A stretch of 64,000 nt of DNA from Symbiodinium kawagutii (GCA_009767595.1 VSDK01018932.1:180789-244788); one strand, 5' to 3'. Shown: positions 23,674-36,215, counted from the first letter of the stretch. Notes: generated by a model from the letters alone, not told the origin. Numbers and translations are program-made.

Positions 23674-24298
23674 TGGCAATTAACCATTGCTAGTAACCAT
23701 TAAGCAGTAATGTACCAACCATTACAGTAAACCAACCAATGATCCCCTGATAAGCCATTGTTAACTATCAAAAAAACCAACTATTTTTGTTGGGTCCCTC
23801 GGCTGTTTAAAAACCAACATCTTCGAACCAACACTTGAGCTTGGTTATCATTTCCTAAATGGGCAAACAACTAGCTGGTCAACAACTAGGTTATCATTTC
23901 CCTATAATTAACCATTGACCAGCAGTTAACCAACATATTCGAACAATCTTGGTTGGTTGGTTCACTGCTTGACCCTGCTTGCCATTCCAAGCACTTTTTG
24001 AAGCTCTGACGGCAAAACATTCCACTGGCTCTGCCAAAGCGCTATGGCGATGATGGGCATAATGACCAAGAACTGCACGGACAGTTCATGACCTCATCTG
24101 GTTGCTGCCTCGAAGCCATGGTTAACTACTGGTTGATAATGGTTAATTGTTTTTTCATGTTTTTTTTTTTTTCGTGTTTTTTCACGTTTTTTCATGCAAC
24201 AGTTACAGTAACAAAGGTTGATCATATTTGATAATGGTTAAGAATGGATAATAAAAAAGGTTCACAATGGTTATGTAATAGTGGTTAATGATGATCAT

Positions 24299-24402
24299 CT
24301 GGTTGGTGCTTTGAACCCTGTCATGAAAAACATGCGCAAGTCAACCTTCCATTGGTTAAAGAATACTACGGACAATAGAACATGTTTAAAACCACCAACC
24401 AG
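24299..24402. mobile_element. MITE-like family C copy
   Basis: Starts ctggttggtgctttgaaccc and ends acatgtttaaaaccaccaac. Confidence 0.65.
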
Positions 24403-24734
24403 TCGTCATGAGCATCACCCTGAAATCTCATAACTGGCAGCAAGGTACCATCATTTCTATGCAACATCATGCTTATGAGCAGCATCCAAGCTTCTCTTCC
24501 AAGATGGATGTTCATCAAAATCGAACAAGGATGCCGCTGTGCAAAGGGGATCTGCATATTCTGGTTGCTGGTGGCTTGAAGCACTTTACCGTGCTTGACG
24601 AATATCAACCATCGGCTCTCCTGGCCACTAACAACTGGACGCAACCAGAAGGGTATCCCTGGCGGAAACTCGTCATTCAACCCTTACCTGGGAGAGTCTT
24701 GCGTTGTTTGTTTTCAGGAGCGTAACAAATGTTG
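24403..24734. other. Island open on both strands
   Basis: About 100 codons are open on each strand without any recognisable motif. Could be an exon; strand undetermined. Confidence 0.2.
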
Positions 24735-24856
24735 ATATGGCCATGGGTCAATATTAACCAACCAATAATGGTGGATAATAACCAACAAACCATAGGGAAA
24801 TCAATGGTTAATGATGGGGAACCAGGGGTACGGGGTGAACTGACCCACTGCCATAT
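24735..24856. mobile_element. MITE-like family B copy, inverted
   Basis: Starts atatggccatgggtcaatat and ends gtgaactgacccactgccat, reverse orientation. Confidence 0.7.
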
Positions 24857-25138
24857 TGATTTATGCCGCAAATGATGGGGTCATTAATGGTTAGAGAAGG
24901 AGTTTGCTGATTCTCTCCTGTAGGTTGATCACATATTCATCAAATGGTTGCCTGATGTTTGCATCATTAGGGCTTTGATAGTGGTTGATAGTGGTGAATT
25001 GGTAGAAAGTCATGGTCATCTAGTGGTGAATTGAGGGCTAATATACGGTCAAAACACAATTAACTCATGGATATTTGATGGTTCATCTCTGATGTTCAGC
25101 AATGGATAAGAAGGTTTTTTTCTTCTAACCAAGGATAA

Positions 25139-25437
25139 TCAGTGAGCACCATCAGGCAGTTCATAGCCATTCTTAGTAGGGAAACCACCTGCCGGTAACC
25201 TGAGGAACCGGCCATTTACAAACAAACCCGAATATTCATGATCCAACCATGAACCAACAACTTCCCGGTACACCACCACGGTTGTAACTTGGGGTTTCCC
25301 CACCATAGCAACTTGGACAACCTCCGGTGAAGCAGCCAAGGCTTCGTTTCCCTGTCAACGATCCGAACTTTCCGGCTGATCAGTTGCAAAGACTGGAAAG
25401 TGATCGCAGAGAAAGGGCTGAAAACCCATGTGCTGGT
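25139..25437. other. Exon-like island, strand uncertain
   Basis: Plus frame 25340-25437 includes FPVNDPNFPADQLQRLESDR before a gtcagc donor-like site. Minus frame 25339..25139 includes YSGLFVNGRFLRLPAGG and ends in TGA. Both look protein-like and only one can be real. No family recognised. Confidence 0.2.
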
Positions 25438-25845
25438 CAGCAATTCCCAAGTATCATTACTAGCTTGGTCAGCAATGGTTCCAAAGCTTAATGATACTCA
25501 TGTATTGCTGGATTGTGCTTTAAAGCCATCCCAAATGATTTTATGTTGTCACCTAACCAGCCATTCCGTATACTTGGGGCAAAAATGACAATCAAACCAC
25601 CGACCAGGGACTCACCGCAGTTGCTGGTGCTTATTTCACCTGTCAAGCTGGCACCACAACGACAAACAGGCGCCCGCGTCAAGTCACAAAGAACAGAAGG
25701 TCTCAGACATTGAGCGAGGCCAAACCGGTGGATCGACATGCCTCCGGATACAGCATGGTAAAACAGCATGGCTAAACGGACCAAAATGGGGAGAAACTCA
25801 AACCTATGATGGGATCAAAATATGATCATAGGTCCTCAATATGAC

Positions 25846-25930
25846 CGTGTGTTGAGGACCATGCTTTTGTGTTGAGCACTCCCCTATGATGGGAAAGTTG
25901 CAATCACAAAAGCATGGTCCTCAACACACG
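25846..25930. repeat. Perfect 26-bp inverted repeat
   Basis: Arms 25846-25871 (cgtgtgttgaggaccatgct...) and 25905-25930 are exact reverse complements with a 33-nt loop. A direct repeat cctatgatggga (25803-25814, 25883-25894) lies outside and inside. It would fold into a strong hairpin. Confidence 0.85.
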
Positions 25931-26257
25931 ACTGCAGAACAAGCCTGACATACTAAAACTCGAGGTGAATTTGCTATCCGATAAAAATCACTGAAGTGAT
26001 AAACCAATGACGACCTTGGCGAGTCATCAGCATCACTTTAACATATCCGCTGAAGGACTTACAGTTGTAGTAGTTGTGTGTTGCTAGGTTTTGAACACCC
26101 TCCTGCAACCAGGGATACCAGTCAGGTATCCTGAAGAAACCTTTCACACAGTTCATCTGGCTGTTGCCAGGTGGATTCTGATGATCGTGAATGGTATTGT
26201 AGTTGCTGTGTTGCTGTAACATGTTGTGCGTGTGTCTTCCAAAGCTAATGGAAAAAC

Positions 26258-26299
26258 AACCAACCAACCAACCAAACAAACAAACAAACAAACAAACAA

Positions 26300-26331
<32 letters not shown>

Positions 26332-26339
26332 ACAAACAA
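26258..26339. repeat. Microsatellites (AACC)n (AAAC)n (AAGC)n
   Basis: Three tetranucleotide runs that grade into each other: aaccaacc, aaacaaac, aagcaagc, then back to aaac. Confidence 0.95.
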
Positions 26340-26718
26340 CGTATATCATCAACATCTGTATCATTAATCTGACATTCGTTGGGCTTCGCCAACAGCTCCC
26401 GATCGTATACCTGGGGCTGATGTCCCAATCGGAACAGGTACGTGTTGAACTGACCCACACATTCCATCACTAGGCAGGTGTTTCGCCACGGAAAAAACAA
26501 AACTATAGTTGTTGGGGATGTACTACCCGCTATGCTAACTGTCAGTTCACCGTTGAGCAGCGAAGACTGAAACACCCAGCTAATTAACAATCACAGTTCA
26601 TGCTCAATTGAAACATTACGTAGTATTTCAATGCATTTCATGATTAATTGAACCTATCTGATGGAACATGAATCATTAACCATCCAAAGTCGTGCTTGAT
26701 GTGCTCACTGGAAACTGA

Positions 26719-27075
26719 TCATGAGCGATGCTGATGAGCAACGAAGCTTCCCCGCTGGGCCAACGTCGCGTTCCGAGATGCCAAATTGGAACGCTCCTTC
26801 GAGGCAACACCAGGGAACCTCAGGGGCGCCGGATGGGTTGGATCAAGGACACCCGTAGCACCCTCTGGGGCAGCTCTTGGGCAAGCGGAAAAATGTCGGT
26901 TTTCAGCATCCCAACCGGGGGAGTTGTACCGGCGCCCAGAAATGGCCAGGTTGCCTGGCAATGGCATCATTTGATCACCGTATGCATCGTCATATGGTTC
27001 ATCCAACGGGGATACGATGCTTACACCGTGCGTGTATACCGGTTTCACAACCACTTTGAATGCCTGACATTCCAT
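26719..27075. other. GC-rich island open on both strands
   Basis: About 118 codons are open on each strand. No motif identifies a protein. This is the longest GC-rich island in the interior and a candidate exon, strand undetermined. Confidence 0.25.
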
Positions 27076-27110
27076 AGGTAGCTGAACGTCTCAACCAAGG
27101 CTATTCTTTT

Positions 27111-27193
27111 GGTGTTTCTCAAAGTCATCCAATATCAATCATCTGTAGTAACAAAGCCACCATTTTTAAGGGGTCCTTTTGAGAAACCACCAT
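27111..27193. mobile_element. MITE-like family A copy
   Basis: Starts ggtgtttctcaaagtcatcc and ends ggtccttttgagaaaccacc; core atcatctgtagtaac. Confidence 0.65.
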
Positions 27194-27194
27194 T

Positions 27195-27281
27195 TGGACG
27201 TTTCTCAAACTAGGGGCACCAGGTGCCCCAAATCATCCTTTAGACTCATTTATAGTAATCAACCGTATGAGAAACCATCAT
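27195..27281. mobile_element. MITE-like family A copy, adjacent to previous
   Basis: Starts ggacgtttctcaaactaggg, core actcatttatagtaatcaac, ends gtatgagaaaccatca. It abuts the preceding copy head to tail. Confidence 0.65.
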
Positions 27282-27454
27282 TTCTTCGATGTTCACCAAC
27301 TGGGCTACTGGGTTTTGATTCCCAACTTACAATCGCTGTGTCACTCGCCGCTATTCTCTGCGTGACATCGTCGTCACCGAGAGACTGTCAGCTGCTTATC
27401 GAACATCGAGCAGCAAATCAATGTCAAGCTGATCGCTTGAAACCTGGAGAAGCA

Positions 27455-27510
27455 CTGGTTGGTGCTTGAACAACCCCGTCATGAAAAATATGCTTGTCCT
27501 CCAACCAGCT
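27455..27510. mobile_element. MITE-like family C, half copy
   Basis: ctggttggtgcttgaacaac with cgtcatgaaaaatatgcttg. The right half is lost. Confidence 0.45.
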
Positions 27511-27900
27511 AGAACAATACTTGGAGACTATACTGCTTGCCAATGTTTTTGGTTGCCAAACTTGATAAACAAAAAGTTCAATAAGTGTAGCCAATGGCTG
27601 TAGTGACCGTATAGCAAAGGACGACAACTACACTAAGCAAGGCTCAGAAGTTAAACCCACCAATCACTATCCTGGGACCGTACAGGGTTCCGAAGTTGGT
27701 TGACCAATTACAAGGAAGGGCCCATCGGTAACTAAGTTGGTTTATAGGTAAGGTTACTTGGGCTAACTACCAGTTAAGGTAAGATGTAAGTACATGCAAG
27801 TCTGAATATTATGTATAGACACAATCATGCGCAAATCTTTCCGCACACAGCCGCACCACCCTTCACGTTTCCCAAACATGCAAGGTTTCTTCGCAATTGA

Positions 27901-28004
27901 ATGGTGGTTTCTCAAAAAGAAGTACCCCTTATAAATCATCAATCATTTATCATTATCAGTCATAAATCCACCATTTTTAGGAGGTCCCTATTTTGAGAAA
28001 ACCC
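27901..28004. mobile_element. MITE-like family A copy
   Basis: Starts atggtggtttctcaaaaaga and ends ggtccctattttgagaaaac. Confidence 0.7.
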
Positions 28005-29751
28005 GAAGTGGCAAACCTATACCATTACACTGAGTGCACGTTGGTATCCCTTGAGGCTCTCGATGTTGATGATTTAACAAGTAGTGTTGAATACCTGTTT
28101 TGGGGCAAGCAAAGTCGATGGATATATCAAGGACAACGGATAATCTAAGCATGGGTTCTATTGATGCTCTACAGAAGCCAGCAACCAACAAACAAGTGGC
28201 ACGTACTGTTGACATGCGACTGGGAATGTTATGCTGTACGGTTGATTTTTTTGCTGGATAATTACTGTACATTGCTTATCAAACAACTTTTCTGGGGCAT
28301 ATCGGAAACAATCACAACATCTTGTGTGGACCCAGGTATCGAAAACTGTTCTTGTGTCCAGTTGCCATGAACAGAACCCTTCGACGAACGGTTCCCTACT
28401 GAAACTGGGTTTCGGGGAAAGTTTAGTCTACGATCACCATTGTCAAAAGACTATCAAGCATTGTCAACCACAAATAACTGAGGTTTACCAAAATTTGGGT
28501 GGGGAAGTACGAACAGGTGAAGTCATATGACTTGTCTATCGCACAATCTGCTCACATATGAGTTGCCGAGCAACAATTCATCGACAAATCCAACGAACCA
28601 AGGAAGGATGATTCAACAGTGATCTTGAAAGTCAATCTGCTCAACGTTGAACATCTGATCTACATTGATTTACCATGTTCCAAGGGTTAAGCCATCATCC
28701 AAAGGTCCTGAGGCGCCCGCGCACCTCTCACTTGCAATCAGCAAAGCCAGTTCAGTGGTTTCGATGCTTCCACGGAGTTCCCCAAAGAAGCTGGAACCGA
28801 TGCAGAAAAACACCAAGTGCACGGACAGAATCTGGAAGCGCGAGGAAGAACCAAGCGGATGTTTTTCCACGTTTGAACAATGGGGAGGTTGCCGGCTTAA
28901 AAGGCGGCGCCTATCAATTGATATGTCAACCATCATGTCAGTGATATTGCTATGGATAGCCATTGGTTGAATGTACTTTGCATATGGTCGAGGGTCCTTG
29001 TACAGCTGCCTGCGAATATGAGTATTTGTTGGGATGTGCACCTATGTTTGATTCGAAGCTCATTGCAATGCTCAGCGAAGACATGTCCATGCTGAAGACC
29101 AGGACATTCCAGGAATCTTCACGTTAACAGGTGGTTGTCCCATCGACTGAGTGTGATATATGCTTCTTCTGACACAAGAATCAACTACCCAAATCAACCA
29201 TGTATGCTATACCTACAATTGGATATTTTATCATGGGTATGAGTGTAGGCAAATATACAATACATGGAGTATTGGGTTAGGATTAATCGTGAGCCAAATT
29301 TTTGGATCAATTCGCAACCGCGGGTTTGAACTCTCCTGGGATCAGTTGATAACTTGAGGATGTCTTTTTTGATCAACCCTTAGGAATTAATCAGGATCTC
29401 TCTTGCTGTACGGTTTTTCTCGGCCACTACGCCATGGTCTGCATACAGCGAGCACCGAAACGCAGCACCCTTGGTCGCTTGCTGGTTAGCGTTGAGCTTT
29501 GATGCTCAGTTTGCCCACAAAAGGGATACGATCCTTGCGGGTTTGTAGTTTCTTGTAGCTACTTGTGCTCAGTTATCATGGAAACCAACACTTGTAAGTT
29601 ATCAATATGCTTAGTTGGTTGTGGTTGGAATACGGGAGGGGGTTAGTAGTAGTCAGTTGTGGTTGATTATGATTAATCCTAGTTTCTAAGCGAATTATGG
29701 TTAACAATTGTCAGTATCTGGTTGGTGGTGAGTTCTGCGACTCCTTAAACA
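28005..29751. other. Largely unique stretch with one open island
   Basis: 28675-28970 is open in several frames (plus frame includes REEEPSGCFSTFEQWGG) and may contain an exon. The rest shows no gene or repeat that I can name. Confidence 0.25.
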
Positions 29752-29870
29752 TATGAGTGTTTCTCAAGTCATAGGGGTACCCCCAAATCATCCAATATTA
29801 ACCATTTATAGTAATATATGTAATCAATCAACAATCTTTGGGGGGTCCCCTATTTTGAGAAACACCCATA
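29752..29870. mobile_element. MITE-like family A copy, near consensus
   Basis: Starts gagtgtttctcaagtcatag, core aatattaaccatttatagta, ends cccctattttgagaaacacc. The best-preserved copy for defining the family. Confidence 0.8.
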
Positions 29871-31261
29871 TTGGTCAATGAACCCAACATCCTTAAATGT
29901 TGTGAAAATTACCACCAATCCGGCAGTAAGCTGTGAGTCGGGGGCATCTGCTGGGCACACCCGTCATCTTGTTTCGGTGTTTCTTCTGCCGTGCAGGTTT
30001 GAATAAATTGAACACTAGGGGATAAGAAGCAACAATAATTGTCAGACAGCTGCTAATTGGTGGTTCCACTAACCCCAAAGTTCACCATTGAAGATGAGAT
30101 TGGAACAAATTGATAAGAATCAATGTGATTCCGAGCTTGAGACTATATAGTTCAAATGAGAATCTCAATAAACCTGACTCAACTGATAAGGCATTTGAGG
30201 TCAGCTATGGCAGAGATTATTCACGCACCAGTAGCTTTTATGTGCAACCAAATATCTAGTGAGAGCTCCCGAATCTTGCTACAGAATCTAACTAGCTCTC
30301 CCGAATCTAGTTCTTAGATCCGTAGATCTTCGACAACTAGTTGTTTTGAATTATTTAGAACAAGTTTGGGTTCTGAGATCTTTCTAGATATGCTTTTGGC
30401 TATTATCTCAACCTTCAAGAATCCCACGGCTTCTTTTTGCTCGCCAGTTCATGGCTGGCTATCCGTTGTTTCTCCTGCACGTTATTGCAATTGATAGTTT
30501 TGGCCAATGGTTCATTGTCCAAGAACTGCACGACAATGGTTATGCCTCTGATCGTTGCTTGCTAATCTGGTTAGTGAATGTGATCACCAAATGAACTGGA
30601 TGATATTATATATCATGTAATTATGCAATGACCAATCGATTAATTGATCATACTAGGTGCCTAACTACGCTTGTGTCATGCCTCCAATCATAAACAACCA
30701 CAGATGGCTGCATCGCAAACCAAGGTTTCTGGAATCCCCAACAAGTAATTCTCCAATGAAACATGGCCATTTATCCTAATGATCTGCCCAATAATGAACT
30801 TCATTTACAAGCATGCATGAACAGAATCATTCAGTTAATGGTTCCTAGTTTAATATCCCAAAAGTTCATTCTCCGATGCTCATGGTTTTTCCTCATTAAA
30901 GTATTCATTCCAAAGAAAGTGGCTATTGCATCTTCCAACAAAAATGATTACGTTCTACCATTGTATTTACAATCATTATTTATCCCAATAATCCCGACAA
31001 TGGTCAAGTCTGTAGTTAACAATTTGAACATTCAACACTTGAAAATCACGGTTTTTGAGCCATTTAACAAAAATTATTTTCAATGATCCCAAATAATTTA
31101 GTCTTCCAATGATCTCAGCACTTGAAGATAATGTCTGGTTTAGCCATTTATCAATGATCCCCAATTACATGATCCCCAATGATGCCTACTCATTTATCCC
31201 AAGGATCCCAAGATCAATGATCATTTGAAATGGATCATGAGGAGCATTTGAAAAGAATCAT
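29871..31261. other. Unique AT-rich stretch, nothing recognised
   Basis: 30190-30420 repeats tctagatct-like motifs (agctctcccgaatct twice). 30740-31210 is rich in catttatccc/aatgatccc. No gene. Confidence 0.35.
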
Positions 31262-31382
31262 TATGGCTGTGGGTCAAAACCCTGTACCCCTAGTTCCCGT
31301 ATCATTAACCACTGTTTTCCCTATGACATTGGTTGGTCATTACAAGCCATTATTGATGGTTAATATTGACCCATAGCCATAT
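31262..31382. mobile_element. MITE-like family B copy
   Basis: Starts tatggctgtgggtcaaaacc and ends ttaatattgacccatagcca; near full length. Confidence 0.75.
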
Positions 31383-31480
31383 AGTTGGTATATCCCCTAC
31401 TATTATTGGTTAATCTCCCCTATTATTAACCATTGACCAGCTAGTTAACCAGCCAGGTTTATTAATCCAGGGTCAACATT

Positions 31481-31558
31481 AATCATTATATCCCCATCAT
31501 TAACCATGGTTTCCTTGTTCCCGAATTATTGGTTGGTTCATATTGACCCATAGCCATT
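31481..31558. mobile_element. MITE-like family B, truncated copy
   Basis: Retains cccatcattaaccatggttt and the right end ttcatattgacccatagcca; the left end is missing. Confidence 0.5.
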
Positions 31559-31601
31559 TGAAAAATAATCATTATCATGATCAACACTGCCTGTGCCCCA
31601 G

Positions 31602-31725
31602 TTCCGGCGAGTCACATAGATCTGTGAGACCCGAAACCAGCCACGGCTGGCCTGGCAGTTCCGAGGTGACCGCGGCTGATGAAGGCACGGTCGTTGACCA
31701 ACCAGGAGAAGGGTCAGAAGCTAAT
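31602..31725 (+). other. Exon-like island
   Basis: Acceptor-like ctgtgccccag, an open plus frame (SSEVTAADEGTVVDQPGEG) and a gttggt donor-like site. The minus strand is also open (SSAAVTSELPGQPW). Function unknown. Confidence 0.2.
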
Positions 31726-31729
31726 GTTG

Positions 31730-33060
31730 GTTGGTTAATAGTTGGTCATAATAGTGGTTAATTACAGGTTAATAGTTAAGTAATAGTTGGTTAATACAGT
31801 AATGTTAATTACTAATAGTGGTTAATAGTTGGTTAATAATAGTTGGTTAATGTGGATAAGGGTCATAAGCAATCTGTGATACGATAAGATAAGGTAAGGT
31901 TAGATAAGGGCTGGCTAATGTTTTGTGGTTAATAGTGACTAGTTACTGGTACCAAGCTGGCTAATGGTTAAAAAGTTGATTGACTACTAATTGGCTGTTT
32001 ATTGGGTTTTTGACTGGTTGGTTAAGCCGTCAATAACCAATGGTTACTAAGCTGCTCAATTAACGTTGCTTCGCTGGTAATGATTTAGTACTGATAATGA
32101 TTCACTAGGAATAAACTGGTCAATGGCTGATGAAACTGATTAGCAAAAGCAAGTGAGGAAGAAGTGGTTGTCAGGTTTACCAATCAGAGCCTAGTGAATA
32201 ATGATTAGTTTTGTATAAGCTGGCTAATAACCCATATGTATAACCCAAATAGTATGCTTTCCACAAAACACTTTATAATATGGGTTCTTGCTGGACAAAA
32301 ATGATTAGCAATGATAATGATACCTGCTTAAGCATGGTTGATTATTGATCGTTAAAAAAAGTGACAATTAAGCTGGTGGCAAATGATTACTGATGAATAA
32401 CCAGCAGCAAGAACAGGAAATATGCCAATCATGTATGGTTACCTACCTGGTTCATGGTTGATGAACATGGGGATGACAACCAACAGTTGGATAGGAGATG
32501 TACCAACGCTGTGGCTACGCTTCAATATTGATCAACGAAAGAATGGGTAGTATTTCACATTCCACCACAAACAAATAATCAAACATGTCATCTATTTCCG
32601 ACGATGGTATATAACTATCTACAACTAATCAAATGTGTACACACAGTGGACTGAGTACCACTGATCTTGGACTGAGTAATAATTCAATTTTGACAAATTG
32701 AAGTTGTGCCGCAGATGTAGAGATCCTGCTCATCTGATACTGGTGCTGCCAACAGTCTGGAGACCTCCGAAAGCCTGAATCTCTTCTCTTAGTCTTAGCG
32801 ATGGTGTTCTTGTAAAGACCCTATTTGCGAACCCATGAGGCAAACAAACATATGATCCAATAAATGTTGACATAGCTTCAATAATTGTTCAACATCGACA
32901 GATTGACCTTAATGAATTGCTAAGACAATGTCCCAATTATTCAGACAAATAGATTGTTAGAAATCGATGATTGATGGCCATCTTTTGTTCAATACGGATG
33001 ATTATAGGTCATCTTCGTAGCAAAACCATGTTTTTTTGATATTCGTGCTGGGGAAGGCAA
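31730..33060. other. Non-coding stretch, TGGTTAATA-type repeats
   Basis: 31720-32110 is dominated by ggttaatagttggttaataa variants. The remainder is unassigned. Confidence 0.4.
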
Positions 33061-33066
33061 TATCAG

Positions 33067-33171
33067 GCCACGGACCGGAGAATCCATCTTCAGTGGTCGT
33101 CAATCATGACGATGAACAGGAGAATTCAAGCCAGGGATATGGAATCATCAATAACCAATCATCAGCGGTTG
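33067..33171 (+). other. Exon-like island
   Basis: Plus frame includes GHGPENPSSVVVNHDDEQEN. It is preceded by gcaatatcag and followed by a gtgata donor-like site. The minus strand is broken by stops, so plus is favoured. Hydrophilic, acidic; no family. Confidence 0.3.
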
Positions 33172-33526
33172 GTGATAAGTCGTCCCAGGCGTCCCATCAC
33201 GAGAATGTGTTTGTCAACTATGAATGAGTACGGTTGAAAATTAAACAATTCATCAACTGCTGAGCATATGCCCAGATGACGTTTAGCATCTGCATTTGAT
33301 GAGATACAGTTTTCTCAAGGCTGAAAAGTGTCACGCTCATGCCTCCAGTTGATCGAACACAGAGCTCTCTAGCCCATTTGATATTGACTGGTTCATAGCT
33401 ACTCACACTTCATGTGCTATATCGTTTATCAGGACCACAGATTCTAGATCAACATGATTATCCATGGTCTTCTGGATTGTGGTTCATGTATTGATCCGAC
33501 TTATGGGTTACTGATAGGATTGTGGG

Positions 33527-33640
33527 TCAAAATCCCGTACCAATAGTTCCCCTATCATTAACCAAATCAACCATGGTTATGAAAATTGTTGGTAAACTTA
33601 TCCCCCATGAAATTGGTTGTTAATATCAACCCATAGCCAT
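33527..33640. mobile_element. MITE-like family B copy
   Basis: Starts gattgtgggtcaaaatcccg and ends gttaatatcaacccatagcc. Confidence 0.65.
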
Positions 33641-33730
33641 AGTGGTTAAAAACACAAGTGATGGCTCTATTGAATGGTGTGCAGGTACCACCATTGCACC
33701 GGACAAACCCCGAATACTTGCCATAAGCGC

Positions 33731-33794
33731 TGGTTTCTCAAATTACAGGGGTGCTCCTAGGTATGGTCCTCTTTCAACCAATTGCAATCTATAT

Positions 33795-33825
<31 letters not shown>

Positions 33826-33876
33826 AATATATTAATTATTGTCCATTTTTTGTTTCCCTATTTTAAGAAACCATCA
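33731..33876. mobile_element. Family A copy with TA expansion in its core
   Basis: Ends tggtttctcaaattacaggg and ccctattttaagaaaccatc flank a TATATAAATA microsatellite at 33790-33835. Confidence 0.6.
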
Positions 33877-33997
33877 AATCAAATCAGTCAGCTTGTTCGG
33901 ACCCAAAAAGCCGGTTCTAACGATCAACTTATGGCCTGCATCCGCTCCTATGGCAACACCGTTTCTGCTAGCCCCATGGCTGATCATCACTTAGGAC

Positions 33998-34086
33998 AGC
34001 CGCCTCTATAAGGTTAAGACTGTGGAAGATGGCAAAGTAGGCGTAGATCAGCATCCAAAAAACCAACGGGACGAAGGATCTCCAAC
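33998..34086 (-). other. Exon-like island encoding a membrane-type segment
   Basis: The minus frame reads WRSFVPLVFWMLIYAYFAIF and continues with HSLNLIEA, a strongly hydrophobic aromatic helix. The acceptor-like gcagcacag and gcg/gct donor-like borders are weak. A distant resemblance to MBOAT/DGAT-type helices is only an impression. Candidate exon of a membrane protein. Confidence 0.25.
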
Positions 34087-34429
34087 CTGTGCTGCTGGGA
34101 ACACAGCTGTGGAAGCTGGAATTGCTGGCTGAAAAAAGGATCTCCAACCTGTAAAAAAAATAGTGTAGAACCACCAAGTTCTGCGAACTCCATACATACC
34201 TAACAGTTTACTATACAACCTATAATATAACAACCCGATAAAATCTGCTACAATTACGAATAGCCTGTAAATTACACCAGATTTTTGACATCAACACTAC
34301 CAAACCACCCCTAGTGAATGGAAGCGGATCCGCATCCCACCAGTTGACATCCGCCAGCGGCCATGGGGCGTTGCCGGGCCCCAGGGGCCCAAGCCTATCA
34401 TGGGACATTTTCCCCGGTGGTTTTCCCCC

Positions 34430-34640
34430 TTACATCCCATGGTTAAGGACCTTAGCTATCCATAGTGGTTGCCATATGGTTATAGTTTATGATGGTTGTT
34501 ATACTTTATGGACCTTAGCTATCCATAGTCCGGGTTGGTTGATTGAGATCTAAGGGCTTATAGGACCTTAGCTATCCAGGTGTTTATGATGGTGTTTATG
34601 GTCCTATGGTTGGTTGAGATCTAAGGACCTTAACTATCCA
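34430..34640. repeat. Direct repeats of ACCTTAGCTATCCATAGTGG
   Basis: Four irregularly spaced copies of gaccttagctatccatagt, with gagatctaagg between them. Origin unknown. Confidence 0.7.
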
Positions 34641-34690
34641 TAGTGGTTGCCTATGGATAATGAGTGAATCACTGAGGATAATGGGATTAA

Positions 34691-34818
34691 TATGGCAGTG
34701 GGTCAAAACCCCGTACCCCTGGTTCCCCCCTGTTAACCATTATTTTCCCTATTACTGTTGGTGGAAATCCCCCATGAACGTTGGTTGATTAATATTAACC
34801 CATAACCCATAGCCATAT
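34691..34818. mobile_element. MITE-like family B copy
   Basis: Starts tatggcagtgggtcaaaacc and ends taacccatagccatat; the right terminus carries a small duplication. Confidence 0.75.
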
Positions 34819-34819
34819 G

Positions 34820-34908
34820 GACACCCCTATCATTAACCATTGTTTTGCCTTATTATTGTTGGTCAATTCTCCACTGGTTGGTTGGTTAATATTGACCCAT
34901 AGCCATAT
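34820..34908. mobile_element. MITE-like family B, truncated tandem copy
   Basis: Begins inside the element (cccctatcattaaccattgt) and ends attgacccatagccata, directly after the previous copy. Confidence 0.6.
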
Positions 34909-34914
34909 GGACAC

Positions 34915-35013
34915 TGAGTCATCGTCTCAGGATGTTTGGGGATGCCCATTGTCGAGGGAGAACCGCAACAGATTACAAGCCTTTCGTGACACTTCTGGTG
35001 CAGAGCGGGTTGA
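34915..35013 (+). other. Short exon-like island
   Basis: Open plus frame (ESSSQDVWGCPLSRENRN) between two repeat copies. No splice sites are convincing. Confidence 0.15.
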
Positions 35014-35051
35014 CTAATCATAGGTCAATGATGGTTGAGCAGCCATTTGGC

Positions 35052-35150
35052 TATGGCTATGGGTCAATATTAACCACCAATAATGGCTTATAATGACCAA
35101 CCAAAGGGGACCCCAAAGTTATGGTTAATGAAGGAAAACAATGGTTAATG
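35052..35150. mobile_element. Family B copy, inverted, fused to family A
   Basis: Starts tatggctatgggtcaatatt. Its far end is replaced by the start of a family A copy. Confidence 0.55.
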
Positions 35151-35260
35151 ATGGTTTCTCAAGCCAGTTTGGGGACCCCAAAGTTATGGTTGGTTTATTA
35201 CTATGAATGACTAGTAATGGATGATGACTTGGGGTACCCCTATGACTTGAGAAACCACCA
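35151..35260. mobile_element. MITE-like family A copy, inverted
   Basis: Starts atggtttctcaagccagttt, has ggtttattactatgaatgac (reverse core) and ends ctatgacttgagaaaccacc. Confidence 0.7.
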
Positions 35261-35547
35261 AGTACCTATCAGATATACCTGAACCATGAACCATAGGTAC
35301 TTGGCAGGTATAAGTTGAGCAACCATTTGACTAGTCACATCTGCCAGAACTCTGCTTGCTCTCAGAGAGATGTAAACATGTACCCATATGGACACCAAAC
35401 CTCGCAAGTGGCATGTTCTGCAAATGTATATTATATATATATATAACATGAGCAAATGTCACATAATGTTACATATGCGTATGCATACCTTGGTACACAT
35501 ACTCTAGTCTGTGCGTAGATTGCAGCCCAGCTCCCTGAAGGGTATGC

Positions 35548-35622
35548 CTGGTGCTGCCCTGCCACTAGGGTCGAAACAGAAGATCAGGGCCATGGCCACA
35601 AACAGCAAAAAGGCGAAATGAA
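35548..35622 (-). other. Exon-like island encoding a hydrophobic helix
   Basis: The minus frame reads HFAFLLFVAMALIFCFDPSG, a likely membrane segment. It lies between a cag acceptor-like site and a GC donor-like site (ccag/gcatac). GC donors are common in dinoflagellates. With the island at 33998-34086 it may belong to one minus-strand membrane-protein gene; this is speculative. Confidence 0.25.
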
Positions 35623-35744
35623 CTGCAAATTTGGCGCCTCAGCCGTCGTGTGCGTCTCATAACTTTTGGACTCGGAAGATTCCTGGGAATTGGTTTGAGC
35701 AAATAATTATTCATATATGTCATATGTCTATATATATATATATA

Positions 35745-35858
35745 CTTAAACACAAACATCTATATATAGAAATATAAATATACTTAAACACAAACATCTA
35801 TATATAGAAATATAAATATACTTAAACACAAACATCTATATATAGAAATATAAATATA
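35745..35858. repeat. 38-bp tandem repeat, three copies
   Basis: Units start at 35745, 35783 and 35821 (cttaaacacaaacatctata...) and are identical. TA microsatellites flank it. Confidence 0.95.
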
Positions 35859-36026
35859 TGTATATATGTACAAATAGTCATGAACTACAGTATTATGATT
35901 ATGTGACCGCGAGTCAATATCAACCGAGTACATGAACATTCCAACACCCCGAGAACTGTGTATCTTTGATGTGAACAAACAGGGGTATCCATTTTGTTGG
36001 TATCGCCAAGGGCAACCCTGGACAAG

Positions 36027-36095
36027 TACTGATGTTTTCTTGAAGGTTGCCCTTCAAACCTATTACTGATGTTTTCTTAAAGGTTACCCTTTTCA
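36027..36095. repeat. 37-bp direct repeat, two copies
   Basis: tactgatgttttcttgaagg at 36027 and tactgatgttttcttaaagg at 36064. Confidence 0.8.
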
Positions 36096-36215
36096 TGGTT
36101 CATGTTTAATTTATCATTATTTTGTCAATTGCTGAAGGTATCAATGACGACAATTAATCAACATCAAACGTTGACAAAGCAGCAGCTGTAAATCTATTTA
36201 ACAGTTGACCCTCAT